Assembly (NCBI GenBank): GCA_961205875.1
Contig: OY540809.1
Coordinates: forward strand, 16,442,267 to 16,506,266
Length of the DNA: 64,000 nucleotides
Direction of reading: 5' to 3'
From: Sialis fuliginosa
Lineage: Eukaryota; Arthropoda; Insecta; Megaloptera; Sialidae
The first letter of the stretch is position 1. Every line of letters starts with the position of its first letter. Both the position numbers and the translations under genes were made by a program. Shown here piece after piece: positions 36,256 to 47,039 of this stretch. The notes beneath the pieces are model-generated. The model did no database searches. It saw nothing but the letters and a program-made list of their open reading frames with translations, and was not told the DNA's origin.

Positions 36256-36541
36256 TACTTGTGTTTATTAACAAAGTTCAGATTATATTAATTGCAGAAT
36301 TACAATAGAAATAATTCAAATCGTAAATACAATAAAGTAAAAAAAAAACTGTTTATACCAGTGGGAACAGTAGCGCCACGCGACGGTATTATGTGCAACT
36401 AGAGGACCGGAAACGCTCGAGGACGCGAATAGCTCTTAAAGTTTTCAACTGCTTTTGTAGTTGTTGCGATACTTGTTAATTTTATTAAACGCCCGACATT
36501 CTCACGATATTTGAAAATATATATTGTAATTTAGTACTATA

Positions 36542-37463
36542 GTGGAGTGCCTTAAGGATTCAGCTTCGGAATCAAATTACAAAATGTATATAAACCCTTT
36601 GAATTATGTTTTTTAGACAAAACAAAAATAACAAAATAAAATTTACCAATTTTTTGACTGCTTTTTATTTTATTTTTTAGTAATTACAATTTTTCCATTT
36701 TAAGTAAATAGTTTTATTTGAAATTTTGATTGTATAACCGTCATTTAACAAAAATAGACATAAGATATTCAAAAATGGTCTAAGTTCAATATTTTCAATT
36801 CTAAAGCAGTTTATTTCCCACGTTCGTCGAAAAGATCGTTTATTAAATATTAATGAAATTTTGTATAATTGTTCGAAATATTCATGTTTAACAGTACATA
36901 AAAGAGTACGTCACTTGCATTTTTTCATTTTGCAACCAGTTTTGCAAAATAATCTTCAATAAAAATAAAAATAAAAATTTTGACAACCAACTCCTAATGG
37001 CGGGAGTAGACAGAGGGTGGGGTTTTGATATGTTTTCTGCATAGCTGCTTAAATTATAAAGATGAATTCCGGCAAAATAGTCTTCAATAAAAATAAAGTT
37101 TTAACATTCAATCCCTAATGGCGGGGGTAGACAGGGGATGGATTTTGTAATTTTTAACTAAGAGCCGAGATATCTACGATATTGTATAATGAATGAACCC
37201 CCTATCTCACATAGTAGTCGAGAAAGGATTATTTCTATTAAATTACGAAATCTACGCGAGCGAAGCCGCGGATAACAGCTTATTAAATAAAAAACACCCA
37301 ATTGCAATTGGTAAATTTTTAAATATTTTATATCATATATTAATCAACTAGATTAATATATGATATACCTTATGAACTATACAATCCAAAAGGTTTTTTG
37401 AATATTCATTGAAGTTAAATCGATTCCGAGGTTTTTGTATTTTATGTGCTTCAGGCACTCCAC
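36542..37463. mobile_element. TA-flanked TIR element containing a Helitron-like end
   Basis: 922 bp bounded by GTGGAGTGCCT and AGGCACTCCAC with TA on both sides; GATTC(A/C)G(C/A)(T/G) text near each end continues the inverted pairing. Inside, two direct repeats (CTAATGGCGGGAGTAGACAG at about 36992 and CTAATGGCGGGGGTAGACAG at about 37114) are followed by ACGCGAGCGAAGCCGCGG and ATAACAGCTTA (37252-37280), a Helitron-type 3' end, so a Helitron seems to have landed in it. No transposase frame. Confidence 0.6.
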
Positions 37464-38753
37464 TAATAGTAATGCTGGCCGATTTGAGACTAGCTTGAAT
37501 TTTAACGAGATAATATCAATAATAATAACAGCCAAATAACATTTTAATACAAAATATAGTTCAATATAAAATTTGAGATTTTTTTCTCAACTTTTTAAAA
37601 GCTTGCAGTTAAAGTAAAATAAATAAATTTATAATTCAACCATGTATTTTATAAATTTATTTGAATATAGGTATATTGAAATATATAAAATTGTTTTATA
37701 ATTTTGGTATTAATTACATATAAAATACATGAATGGAGTTTGGATTAATTAACTAAAAATAAGCGTTAATTGGTATAATAGGGTGTATTTGAGAGAGAGA
37801 GAGAGAGACCGAGATATCTCGCATTAAGGAGATTACACAGAGAAGTGATTTTGTTTAACCTAGCACTATTCATCTCAAGATTCATATAAACTTCGTTACA
37901 CTTTGTGAAGTTATTTCTATCTACTTGCCCAACAATGTAGCGCTGGACGTAGATATTAAATACACAGGGACTGACTTACTTATCAAATATCAAATATATC
38001 CCCACCACACAATTTTCTTATACGTGCGTGAATATATTGTGAAAATTAGAAATAGCTGATCAAATTATTGAAAATTTTAAAGATGACAAGAATTTATAAC
38101 ATAGTTAAATATATATTTTAAATTAATATATAATCTCACGTATTCAAAACGCTGTATTTGTTTATTCCAAGTCAAGAATAATTGATTATTATAAATTAGT
38201 TTTAAAATTAATGTGATAAAATGTAAAAATCAGAATGAGTTAAAAAGTTAAAAATACGAAAATAGGAATATGGGAGAGGGGCATATAACACATATTATAT
38301 TTCAGATGAAATCAAAAATCAACTAATGTGACATAACATTATGTGTTCCTATGTTGAAAGTCCCTAACCAAAATTTATTTTAGGTACAGATATAAAATAA
38401 AACGAGTTTGGTAAATGTATAAGATATATATATGTATTTGTAAACACATAAGAGGTAAATCCAGCTCTGCACCAATGTTGAAGTTCCCCGCACATAAGAT
38501 GTTGAGATGTCTTTAAAGATTATATACTGACGCTATCAAAAGTTAAATTACAGGATAAACTTTACATTTCGTCCTTTCATCCTATTTATTTGAAGTATCC
38601 TTGATGTCTTACCTACCTATTCAAAAGAATATTATACTGCTTTTGATGAGACGGTTGATATTTAATTTTTAATAATTTATAGAACAAAATTCTTATTGCA
38701 GAATATTTTAAATCAAATCTTTTATTTGATATATTAACATATATATATATACA
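37464..38753. other. Intergenic DNA downstream of the secreted-peptide gene
   Basis: AT-rich with a (GA)n run at about 37790-37807. No repeat copy or exon recognised. Confidence 0.4.
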
Positions 38754-38759
38754 TTTATT
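38754..38759 (-). terminator. Candidate polyadenylation signal
   Basis: AATAAA on the minus strand about 68 bases downstream of the stop codon of the secreted-peptide gene. It is the nearest canonical signal, but AT-rich DNA yields such hexamers easily. Confidence 0.4.
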
Positions 38760-38826
38760 TCAATTATTATTTATATACAACAACATATTGTCTATAATTT
38801 GATATGAATGATGAAAATCATATTTA

Positions 38827-39235
38827 CTAAATATTATTATCAATAATAATTCTGCAAACTTGTCCTTCAGGACATTCTGATGTTTTGTAACAGAGCGGTA
38901 ACTCGCAAATACCTTTCAGTTCTTCGCATTTCCCTCCTCGTCTTTCACAAGAATGTGATGCCACTAATACAAAAAATACAGATAAAATATATGTATTAAT
39001 ATAAATCCAATTTTCCATAAAAAGTACCAACTTAATAAAATATACAGGTGTGAGGGGGGGGGAGTAAATGTACGATGTTTTATAAAAAATATATAGTGGC
39101 AAATATAAGCAAAAAAATATTGTAGAAACATGTATTAATGTACTTACCATCGGTCCCAAGTGAATCACAATTTACACAAGCGAAATGAGTAATAAGTAAT
39201 GTTAGTAAAACAATTATTGTACGTTTGATATTCAT
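38827..39235 (-). CDS. Two-exon gene for a small secreted six-cysteine peptide
   Basis: Exon 1 is 39235-39148 and exon 2 is 38963-38827. The 184-bp intron has a consensus donor (G|GTAAGTA) and acceptor (TATTAG|T), and the split codon joins in frame. The product has 74 residues. Exon 1 starts at an ATG in good context (A at -3) and encodes a classic signal peptide: MNIKR, then a hydrophobic core VLLTLLI, with likely cleavage near residue 19-23. Exon 2 encodes the mature part with six cysteines spaced C-x6-C-x6-C-x4-C-x5-C-x5-C, including CERRGGKC and CPEGQVC. The last spacing (C-x5-CP-x4-C) recalls WAP or knottin-type small secreted proteins, but eight-Cys WAP is not met and I cannot assign a family. 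Possible roles include immunity, salivary or venom secretion, or signalling; none is shown. The longer open frame running upstream of exon 2 is intron. A family D repeat lies about 115 bp upstream of the start codon. Confidence 0.75.
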
Positions 39236-39351
39236 TCTTCTAACCACTTTTCTCTATTTCTTGTTATAATATTTATTTATTACTTATTTATTATTGACAT
39301 TAATCAGATCGTTACTATGGTTACAATTGAAAATAATCTTCTGAAATGTAT
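39236..39351 (-). promoter_or_regulatory. Putative promoter/5' UTR of the secreted-peptide gene
   Basis: Only 116 bp separate the start codon from the family D repeat, so core promoter elements must lie here or inside the repeat. A weak TATA-like word (AATATTATAAC on the minus strand, about 39263-39273) is the best candidate. An upstream non-coding exon cannot be excluded. Confidence 0.3.
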
Positions 39352-40212
39352 TGCTTCCTCGCAATATCAAAGTTATTTCAGGTCAAGACAAACACTTTTC
39401 GTTCCGTGTCTGACTGTCTGTCTGTCTATTATGTGTGGGTGAGTCTGTCCCCTGAATCCTTGTTACACCCATGAACCACTGAACTGATAATAATGAAACT
39501 TGGTTGGATGGTTGAGTCTGGCTTGAGGACGGTCTCATTTCAATATCATCAAAATCGTGTGTAATGGGGAGGAGTGACATCCCAAAATATTTATTTTTTC
39601 AAGATATCTCAAGAACGACACATGCTACGTGAAAATTTTATAGAATCTTTTTTGTAGAGCATTCACTTTCCTATAATATATGTCTACAACGTTTATTGTA
39701 AAGAAAATTATAGAATGATTTATCTCAATTTGCTTTAAAAAATCGTGTTTTGTTTTTATAAATTGATATTTACTTTGACATATTAAATGTCATTTTGACA
39801 TTTGCATTTTAGATTTATATAGATTGAAATTGCCAAAAAATTAAAAATATACGAAAAATTAGTCTTGAGGCTTCCGCGGTGGTCTTGATATGGATCTTGG
39901 CTTCTGTGCACTTTTAGAAGAACCCTGAAGATGTCCACTGCAATGTGTGACGAAACGTTGGCCGATAACACGACCAAACCGACGCGGCTTACACCCAGAA
40001 GCCAAGATCCATACGAAAAATTAATCAGGTACGTCTTAAGAAATATTTCGAAATAATATTTTTTAGTAAAATTGTATAAAAATTAAATGGTTTACCAATG
40101 CTAGGCAATTTATTTGAACATTTTATCGGTTTTTATTTAAATTATTCAATAATTATCTACCTTTTGTAAATTTTGCACTAGGAAGCACTATGCATTTATT
40201 TGGCAGATGTTT
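39352..40212 (-). repeat. Interspersed repeat family D, copy 3 (interrupted)
   Basis: Minus-strand copy with GCTTCCTCGCAATATC at its near end and AGGAAGCACTATGCATTTAT with TTGGCAGATG at the far end. It includes the inverted GACTGTCTGTCTGTC and CAAGTTTCATTA phrases of copies 1 and 2. It is interrupted by the 149-bp CTTGGCTTCTGGG element at 39862-40010, whose insertion site is recognisable from copy 2 (CTGATTATTTTTTCGTATAT). Confidence 0.75.
39862..40010 (+). mobile_element. CTTGGCTTCTGGG element with hammerhead-like core
   Basis: Flanked by the direct repeat ACGAAAAATTA (39851-39861 and 40013-40023; 13 bp if AT is included). This length favours target-primed retrotransposition or a Penelope-type insertion over a cut-and-paste MITE. 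It carries inverted words ATGGATCTTGGCTTCTG (about 39890) and CAGAAGCCAAGATCCAT (to 40012). Between them, CTGAAGA (39925-39931) and GAAAC (39952-39956) enclose a stem built on GTCCAC/GTGTGAC, again like a hammerhead core. Fragments of this family lie at 6795, 13246, 20524, 40550-40660, 41190 and 63115-63205. Confidence 0.6.
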
Positions 40213-41474
40213 TTTTATAACTTTTTATTTAGTTTCCCCAGATTTATAGGGATTTTTAAAACGAACTTAAAATTTTTTTGTTGTATCACGATTTTTTTTT
40301 TCAAAGTTCTGTAATTTGAGTAAAAATGATCGGATTTGATCCATTCAGAGATCGGAATCTCTGCTATTGAAAGATAGTAATTTTCATTCATATTCTTAAA
40401 AATTCACATTCATTGTTAATTACGAGATATATTAATAAATAACTCATTAAAGAAATCATTAACAAATATTCAATAAAATCGATATTTTCTCAACAAAAAT
40501 ATGTTTTTGAATTCGTTAGCTAATCAATCAAATATTAAAAAAAAAAATTTGGATTCTGGGTATAAGCTGCTTACATTTCAATTATTTTTTTATTATAATA
40601 ATAATTTAAATATTTTAGTATGAAATAAGATACATAATAACACTACCCAGAAGCCAAGAATTACTTGAAGTTTAATTCAAGAAATCGAGTGGCCAATGTT
40701 AATAATAATAATAATATGTACAACAATACATCGGGAATTGAACATTTCTGCGAAATAATAAAATGCTGAAATAAGATAAAACGGACAAAACTGGTATCCC
40801 CCGCCGCCACACGGGGGAGATCATTCCTTTTGTGCCGAGTCCATTCTGTTGTCCAACTGATGCGTTATATAGCCTCTAATATCGTTGTCTTTTGTTATTG
40901 GATCATGATTGGGTTTCGCCGGTAAAAGCTCTTCGGAAAGCTCTATTAGCGCTCCTTCTTTACCTCACCCCTCCACCCCCACCCCCAACACACACACATA
41001 AAGCTAAACCGAAGCTCTTTCACATGCGCGCACGACAAATCCTGTTACTAGCGGAGGAACTTTGACCCGCGGCCAGGGGGCGGGAGGGGTGTCTGTAAAA
41101 AAACTCGGAAAAATAAATCAAAGAACGTGTATAAATTGTATAAAAGAGGGGTGCGTATTTTTGTGTATTTTTTTTACTTTGTTGTATTTCTGGGTTTCTG
41201 GATGTAAGTTGTGTCTTGTTTCAGAGAATCAGGTGCCTAAATGATCAACTTGGCAAGAGTAAACATCCGTTTCTGATTGAAAGAACGTTTTCAAAAATAT
41301 TAAGTTTTTCTTTTATTCACAAAATTTAATCCTAAATAAAAAATGTCACCCTTCGCCTTCTAAGTATTGTCATTTTTGAGTTACAGCGTCTACAGACAGA
41401 TAGACATAATGGATTTCGAGAAAGTCAAAATAGATTATCATCAAAATCTCTAATTCGAAAATTATTGGCTATCT
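40213..41474. other. Intergenic; candidate regulatory island 40800-41060
   Basis: About 40800-41060 is GC-richer and unique, with CCATTCTGTTGTCC, GTCTTTTGTTATTGGATCATGATTG (Sox- and homeodomain-like words) and CGGAAAGCTCTATTAG. A (AC)n/C-rich patch lies near 40970-41000. At 40550-40660 two inverted relics of the CTTGGCTTCTGGG family flank AT-rich DNA. About 41262-41420 is a diverged family G copy. No gene. Confidence 0.35.
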
Positions 41475-41539
41475 TGGGTACCCAGTGATGGACAGTTGTT
41501 AATGATTACAAAATTATAAGTATACACTGTTAAAAATTT

Positions 41540-42720
41540 TTGTAAATTTACTACATTTTTACTAAGCAGTTGCTTTGTAAAATTACAAACTCTCGTATTG
41601 TATTGGAATTTTCAAACGCATTCGTAGTAATATTGCAATTTGTAATAACAAGAGTACTAAGCAGGTTGCAATTTTACAAATTTTTTGTATTCGTCAGAAA
41701 CTTGTTGTAATTTTACCATTCAAAGTTGTAGAATTAAATCTAAAGTTTTGTAAAATTTCCATACATATTCGGAATTTAATTTTACCACAATTATCTGTAA
41801 AATTACTAACCAAAATTTGCAATTACAATCTCAAGAAGTGATTGGAAATTTACAAATCATTATTTATTTTTTCAAATTCTGTTTGCATTTTTACAAAAAT
41901 TCATTCAAGTCATGAGCGCTATGTATTTTTACAAGTCTTGTTTGTAATTTTAAGTCTAAAACTTTGTAAAATTTCTACACATATTCGGAATTTAATTTTA
42001 CCACATTTATCTGTAAAATTACTAACCAAAATTTGCAATTACAATCTCAAGAAGTGATTGGAAATTTACAAATTATTATTTATTTTTTCAAATTCTGTTT
42101 GCATTTTTACAAAAATTCATTCAAGTCATGAGCGCTATGTATTTTTACAATTCTTATTTGTAGTTTCAAGTCTAAAACTTTGTAAAATTTCTACACATAT
42201 TCGGATTTTGATTTTACCAAGATTAATAGTAAAATTACTAACCGAAACTTGCAGTTACAATTACAGGAAATTTACAAATCATTACTTTTTTTTTGAAAAT
42301 TCTGTTTGCATTTTTACAAAATTTCTTTCAAGTCATGAGCGCTATGTATTTTTACAATTCTTGTTTATAATTTCAAGTCTAAAATTTTGTAAAATTTCTA
42401 TACCTATTTGTAGTCTAATCTTACTACAGTTATCAAAAAAATGACTAACTGAAATACGTAATCCAAATTGCAAAAAGTGATTGAAAAATTGTAAAACTTT
42501 AATTACTTTAGATTTGTTTATATTTTTACTAGTGTCTCTTACAATCATATAGTTTTATGTAATCTTCTAATTCTGCTGTGTAGTTTCAAGTATAAAACTT
42601 GGTATATTTATTTTGCATTTTTATAAAATTGTGACTTATGCAGATTTAAAATTTAATTTGAATGCAGTTCTAAGTAAAATTAGTAGCAAACATTTATACT
42701 TGAATTGCAAGTATGAAGTA
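41540..42720. repeat. Left subterminal repeat region of the CACTG element
   Basis: Many short direct and inverted copies of TTTGTAAAATTAC and TTTTTACAA. Larger direct repeats of about 215 bp start with GATTGGAAATTTACAAATCA (about 41840, 42056 and a diverged one near 42265) and share TTTTTTCAAATTCTGTTTGC and TCAAGTCATGAGCGCTATGT. The open frames at 41842-42057 and 42058-42444 reflect these repeats and are not proteins. Confidence 0.8.
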
Positions 42721-43290
42721 TAGATTATAAAAAAATATTTTTTTTTTATTAAAATGTTTTAATATACATGTTGTTTCTGAATATGAAATATGTTAGTTTT
42801 ATAAAAAAAACCTCATAGAATCGATCAAGTGTATAAAAAAAATTGTGAAAGAACCGAATTATTCACTGTGGTAAAAAATAGTGATAAAATTTAATTGTAA
42901 GTGTAATAGGGTATGTTCAAATCTGCATATCAACATTTTTTATATTTGAAAGTAAGTAAATCTTTGCTAATTATTATTTATGAATTATATATAAACTGGT
43001 CAAAATGCCTAAAACAACCTTTATAAATGCTCCATATGCCGGTGTAAAACAACCTTTAATTTTATTCGAATTTGCAAGTCCCGACCAGCATAGAAAAAAT
43101 CATTGTTGCGTTTCTTTTGACATGCCGACACAAGTATAGAACAGTGATTCTCAAAGTGTGGGTCGCGACTCCTAGGAAGGTCGCAGAAAAATTGATGACA
43201 TAAACCGAGTTTAGTAAGCAAACAATTATTTTTTACTTGGTGTGAAAACAGTGTCCACTATTCGCTGAATTAACAATGACAGTTCTCTTG

Positions 43291-44705
43291 CCATTTGCAA
43301 CCAACTTATTTATAGGCGAGCGGATTATCGAGTCTAGCTCGCTTAGAAATGACAATAACCGACCAATCGACGTTCTAGTGGCTAAAAATGATTTTATTAA
43401 ATTCTTTATATTTTTCTGAGAAAAAACATCTATATACATGATATTTTTTTATGCGGTCCTTCAATAGGTACACACATTTTTTTGTTTAATAAATCTAAAT
43501 CTGCATTAAAAAATCTGAAAAAATTATGTAAGCTTCATTGGATTAAAATGAACATTTTTTGTCTCATAAACTTTTTTTTAAAATCAATTGTTTTGAAGAT
43601 AAAAAATATTTATACTTTAAAAATAGCGAAAAATTCGTATATTTGTGATTTTTTTTCTCGGAAACTAATTGTTCAATCAAAATAAATCAAAAACAAAAAG
43701 AATCAGCCAACTTTGAACTATAACTATATTTTTTTTCATTTTGATCATTACTGTAATTAAATGTAAAAACTTCATTAGAGCCGAACTCACTCTTTGCGCC
43801 GTAAATCGATACCTTGGCTGGCTACAACATTCATTTAATAATAATTGAAATATTTAAATACTGGGATGAATGCATCAATAAAAACACTTTAGAATATTTT
43901 TATTGCACATTTATTTGTCACGATTATTTTCTTTATTATAATATTATACTTATCAGAACATCTACAAAAAATATTTCTGTTCTTGTTGCGGAAAATTTCC
44001 TTGTACAGCTAAAACATGCTCTTGTTTGGATTTAGATTTAAAATGTTGTTCAGTTTGTAGATGTTTTGATAAGTGTAACAATAAAGAAAATAATTGTAAC
44101 AAATAAATGTGCAATAAAAATATTCTAAAGTGTTTTTATTGAAACTTTCATCCCAGTATTTAAATATTTCAATTATTAAACGAAAATTGTAGCCAGCCAT
44201 GGTATCGATTTACGGCGCAAGGAGTGAGTTCGGCTCTAATGAAGTTTTTACATTTAATTACAGTAATAATCAAAATGAAAAAAAATCTAATTATAGTTTA
44301 AAGTTGGCTGATTCTTTTTGTTTATGTTTTATTCTGATTGAACAATTAGTTACCGAGAAAAAAATTCACAAATATACGAATTTTTCGCTATTTTTAAAGT
44401 TAAAATATTTTTTATCTTCAAAACTATAGCTTTAAAAAAAAAGTTTATGAGACAAAAAATGTTTATTTTAATCCAATGAAGCTTACATAATTTTTTCAGA
44501 TTTTTTAATGCAGATTTAGATTTATTAAACAAAAAAATGTGTGTATCTATTGAAGGACCGCATAAAAAAATATCATGTATATAGATGTTTTTTCTCAGAA
44601 AAATATAAAGAATTTAATAAAATCATTTTTAGCCACTAGAACGTCGATTGGTTGGTTAGTGTACTCGAAATAGCTGTAATCCGCTCGCCCTATTATACGA
44701 AATGG
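43291..44705. repeat. 650-bp inverted arms inside the hAT element
   Basis: Left arm 43291-43967, right arm 44054-44705, loop 43968-44053. The arms give mirror-image open frames beginning MFNKSKSALKNLKK (43482 plus, 44532 minus) and MAGYN (43814 plus, 44200 minus), which differ by a few substitutions and small indels. The outer 90 bp have diverged most. Neither frame resembles a known protein, and I take them as by-products of the repeat. A transcript would fold into a long hairpin. Confidence 0.85.
43942..44106 (+). CDS. Short Cys-rich open frame at the hairpin loop (CXC-like remnant)
   Basis: An open frame bounded by stops at 43939 and 44104 spans the loop and the start of the right arm. 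It has 12 cysteines within about 40 residues: CSCCGKFPC, KTCSCLDLDLKCCSVCRC, DKCNN. The pattern C-x-C-x(6-7)-CC-x2-C-x-C-x3-C recalls the tesmin/TSO1-type CXC zinc-binding tail found at the C-terminus of some insect transposon proteins. There is no start codon in good context and no upstream coding part, so this is probably the last piece of a lost ORF. Whether it was the element's own transposase or a captured domain is unknown. Confidence 0.45.
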   Translation, partial: YYTYQNIYKKYFCSCCGKFPCTAKTCSCLDLDLKCCSVCRCFDKCNNKENNCNK

Positions 44706-45441
44706 TATTTTCAGTACTGACCAACATCAAAACAAAGCCGCGCTCACTCATCACATTAAATTTAATTTAAAATATTTTAAGTAAACTCAATTAGTTAGTT
44801 AAGTTAATGTCGAAAAATATACAAATAATATTTTGTTCAAAGATGTACTCGAGATAAGTTATTAACTTGTTATTAATTATTATTGATATTAAATTTCGCT
44901 ATTAATCACAATTATGAGTGATTCAATTCAAAAAGTTTGAGAAATACTGGTATAGAACATAGTTTCATGTGAACGCGCTGGCGGAAGGGGTAAATTTTGT
45001 TACATTTTATTTTCTCACGATGCTAAGCTACTGCGTATGAGCAATAATACGATTTTTGAACAGTCGTTATTAAAAATTTGTTGTGTAAAGATTGATGCTG
45101 CTACAAGTGATTTTTTATAATTCTGTTGTTTAATCCAATAATTGTTTTTAACGTTTATTGAATATATATCTGTTATAATTCAGGTAACTTTTTCACCTAC
45201 TTACATCTTTAAGCTGTAGCCATTTGTCTAAACAAATGATTTTTATTTTTGGAGTTAAAATTTTAAGGCAAAAGAAATATTTTCTTGTTTCAAATAATTT
45301 TTTTCCAAAACTAAGATTTTAATATTTGAAATGTGTAATCAAATTTTGATAAGTGTTTTAAAATTTCACGACAAATAAGTATAACTTCTAACGCGTGTAC
45401 ATAAGTACACATACCCACTTTTTGTTTTGTTTTTTATAGAC

Positions 45442-46840
45442 ATGGATCATAAATATCGTCTTATATTATATTATATTATATATACATGGCTTCATTTTGA
45501 AGAAGATTCTGATAAGGTATATTGCAAATATATGCCAGGCCTGCTTGATGATCCAAATGTATGCGAAGAACTGCAAGAAATGGTGAAAAATTTAGAACCA
45601 CCCAAATCTACATAGCCAACATTTCTAGTGGATATTCGCGGAAGTGCTCGTAAGTAATGATATGTTATTTTAAAATAAATTCTTTACCACAATATTAATT
45701 TTTTTACATTTTATTAATTTTTTATGAGCAAAAAAAATATTTTGACATATTATTAATCAATTTTTTAGATACTTATAAAGAAGCTGAAAATAAAATCGTT
45801 GAGTTAGAAACAAAACCATATGTATACTCGACAGCAAATGAAGAATCTGCAAAAAAAAGCAGATACTGATAAGAAGGCTCTGAAGCGCAAATTTGTTGCA
45901 AAGAATAAAGAGCTCATTAACAAACAATTTAGTCAAGCAGCATTGAAATGGACAGACGATCTTGGTATAAAAATTCGTAAGTAGTTTTAATTTTTTTTGG
46001 TAAAATTTTTTGTTATAAATATGCAACAAATATATTTTTTTAATGTTAGATTCATCTAATCCTAAAAGTCAACACACAAAAAGAAAAAAATTGAATTCTA
46101 AATCGATTTCAATCCCAAGTTGTCACCCATCTGATGACACTGACATTAAGTCAACTTCAACGGAATTTTCCAGTGATGAAGACAACACTAACGGATTAGA
46201 TCCAAACAATATATTAAATCCAAAAAGGATTGTAAAAAAAAAAGCTGAAGAAAAACTCGAGACCAGTGCAAATCAACCAATGACAATAGGTAAAAACATA
46301 CATCGTTTTTTTTTTTTTTAATGTGTATTGGAAACGTGATTTTTTTTGTTACAGAAGATCTGCATCAATTCATATCGAGCTGTTTTGTAAGCATCGGCAA
46401 ACGTTTGTCAAATTTAGGAAGTCAATTAACCAATTATTCAACCAGATTACAAAGCCTTGAAAATGTCATTGAAAAACTTCATAATTCAACAAGCATTTTG
46501 AGTGACGAAATCAGTAACTCTGAGAGTGAATTTGACATGATTCTTCCACTACAAAATGAAGAAAGTTTTATTAAATTTAATGATAAAATTAAAAATGATG
46601 TTGATTTTAAAAAAAAATTGGTAAGTAATCACAAATAAAATTATTATTTTTTTATATAAGCCCTATTTTATATAATTCGTTTATAAGACATGAATAATAA
46701 TTTTCTTTTTTTAGATTTACAAATTGTTATGCTAAATAAACAAGACAGTAGATATAACCAAGAATATTGGAAAGATACTCCGTGCCTACATTACTCGTGA
46801 TTTGGCAATTAATTATGTGGCAATCAAAACGTCAGAATAA
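45442..46840 (+). pseudogene. Five-exon passenger gene with DUF4806-like C-terminus, inactivated
   Basis: Exons by splice sites and frame: 45442-45649, 45769-45976, 46050-46289, 46355-46620, 46715-46840; all introns are GT..AG, most with GTAAGT donors. Phases agree across every junction once one base of an A8 run (45851-45858) is discounted. Exon 1 gives an acidic stretch (WLHFEEDSDK) and NLEPP; exon 2 is Lys/Glu-rich; exon 3 is Ser/Asp/Lys-rich and low complexity; exon 4 has a coiled-coil-like segment then LPLQNEESFIKFNDKI and DFKKKLV, the beginning of the DUF4806 domain; exon 5 supplies KILRAYITRDLAINY, matching its end. In-frame stops at 45613 and 46733 and the frameshift make this copy dead. 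DUF4806 proteins are numerous in insects; their function is unknown to me. It lies entirely within the CACTG element, so it is transposon cargo or an accessory ORF. Confidence 0.65.
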
Positions 46841-47039
46841 TCTTCAAAAAAAATTTAAAATTTGTGTTAGCATTAAATTATGTTATTATTTTCATAATAT
46901 AAATTATTGATAACACTGTTATAATTAATGACATATGTTTAATTGTTAATTAAATAATTAATAAATTAATATTTAATAAATATTTTATATTTAACACTAA
47001 AATACGCTGTTGTAGCATTCATTGATTTAACAATTTTTT

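Larger units (their letters stand above)
43142..44949. mobile_element. hAT (Charlie-like ends) with a long internal inverted repeat
   Basis: 1,808 bp flanked by a perfect 8-bp duplication GTATAGAA (43134-43141 and 44950-44957). Ends are CAGTGATTCTCAAAGTGTGG and, inverted, CAGTATTTCTCAAACTTTTT, the CAGNG(A/G)TTCTCAAA type of Charlie/hobo-group hAT elements; TGGGTCGCGACTCC near the left end is also typical. No hAT transposase is recognisable. Instead, two arms of about 650 bp (43291-43967 and 44054-44705) face each other around an 86-bp loop. Confidence 0.85.

Noticed and set aside
38964-39168. 113-residue single-exon reading of the secreted-peptide locus
   Set aside because: The N-terminal part is intron; the signal peptide and GTAAGT donor on exon 1 give a better model.
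42058-42444. 128-codon frame with internal repeats
   Set aside because: Explained by the direct repeats in the left subterminal region of the CACTG element.
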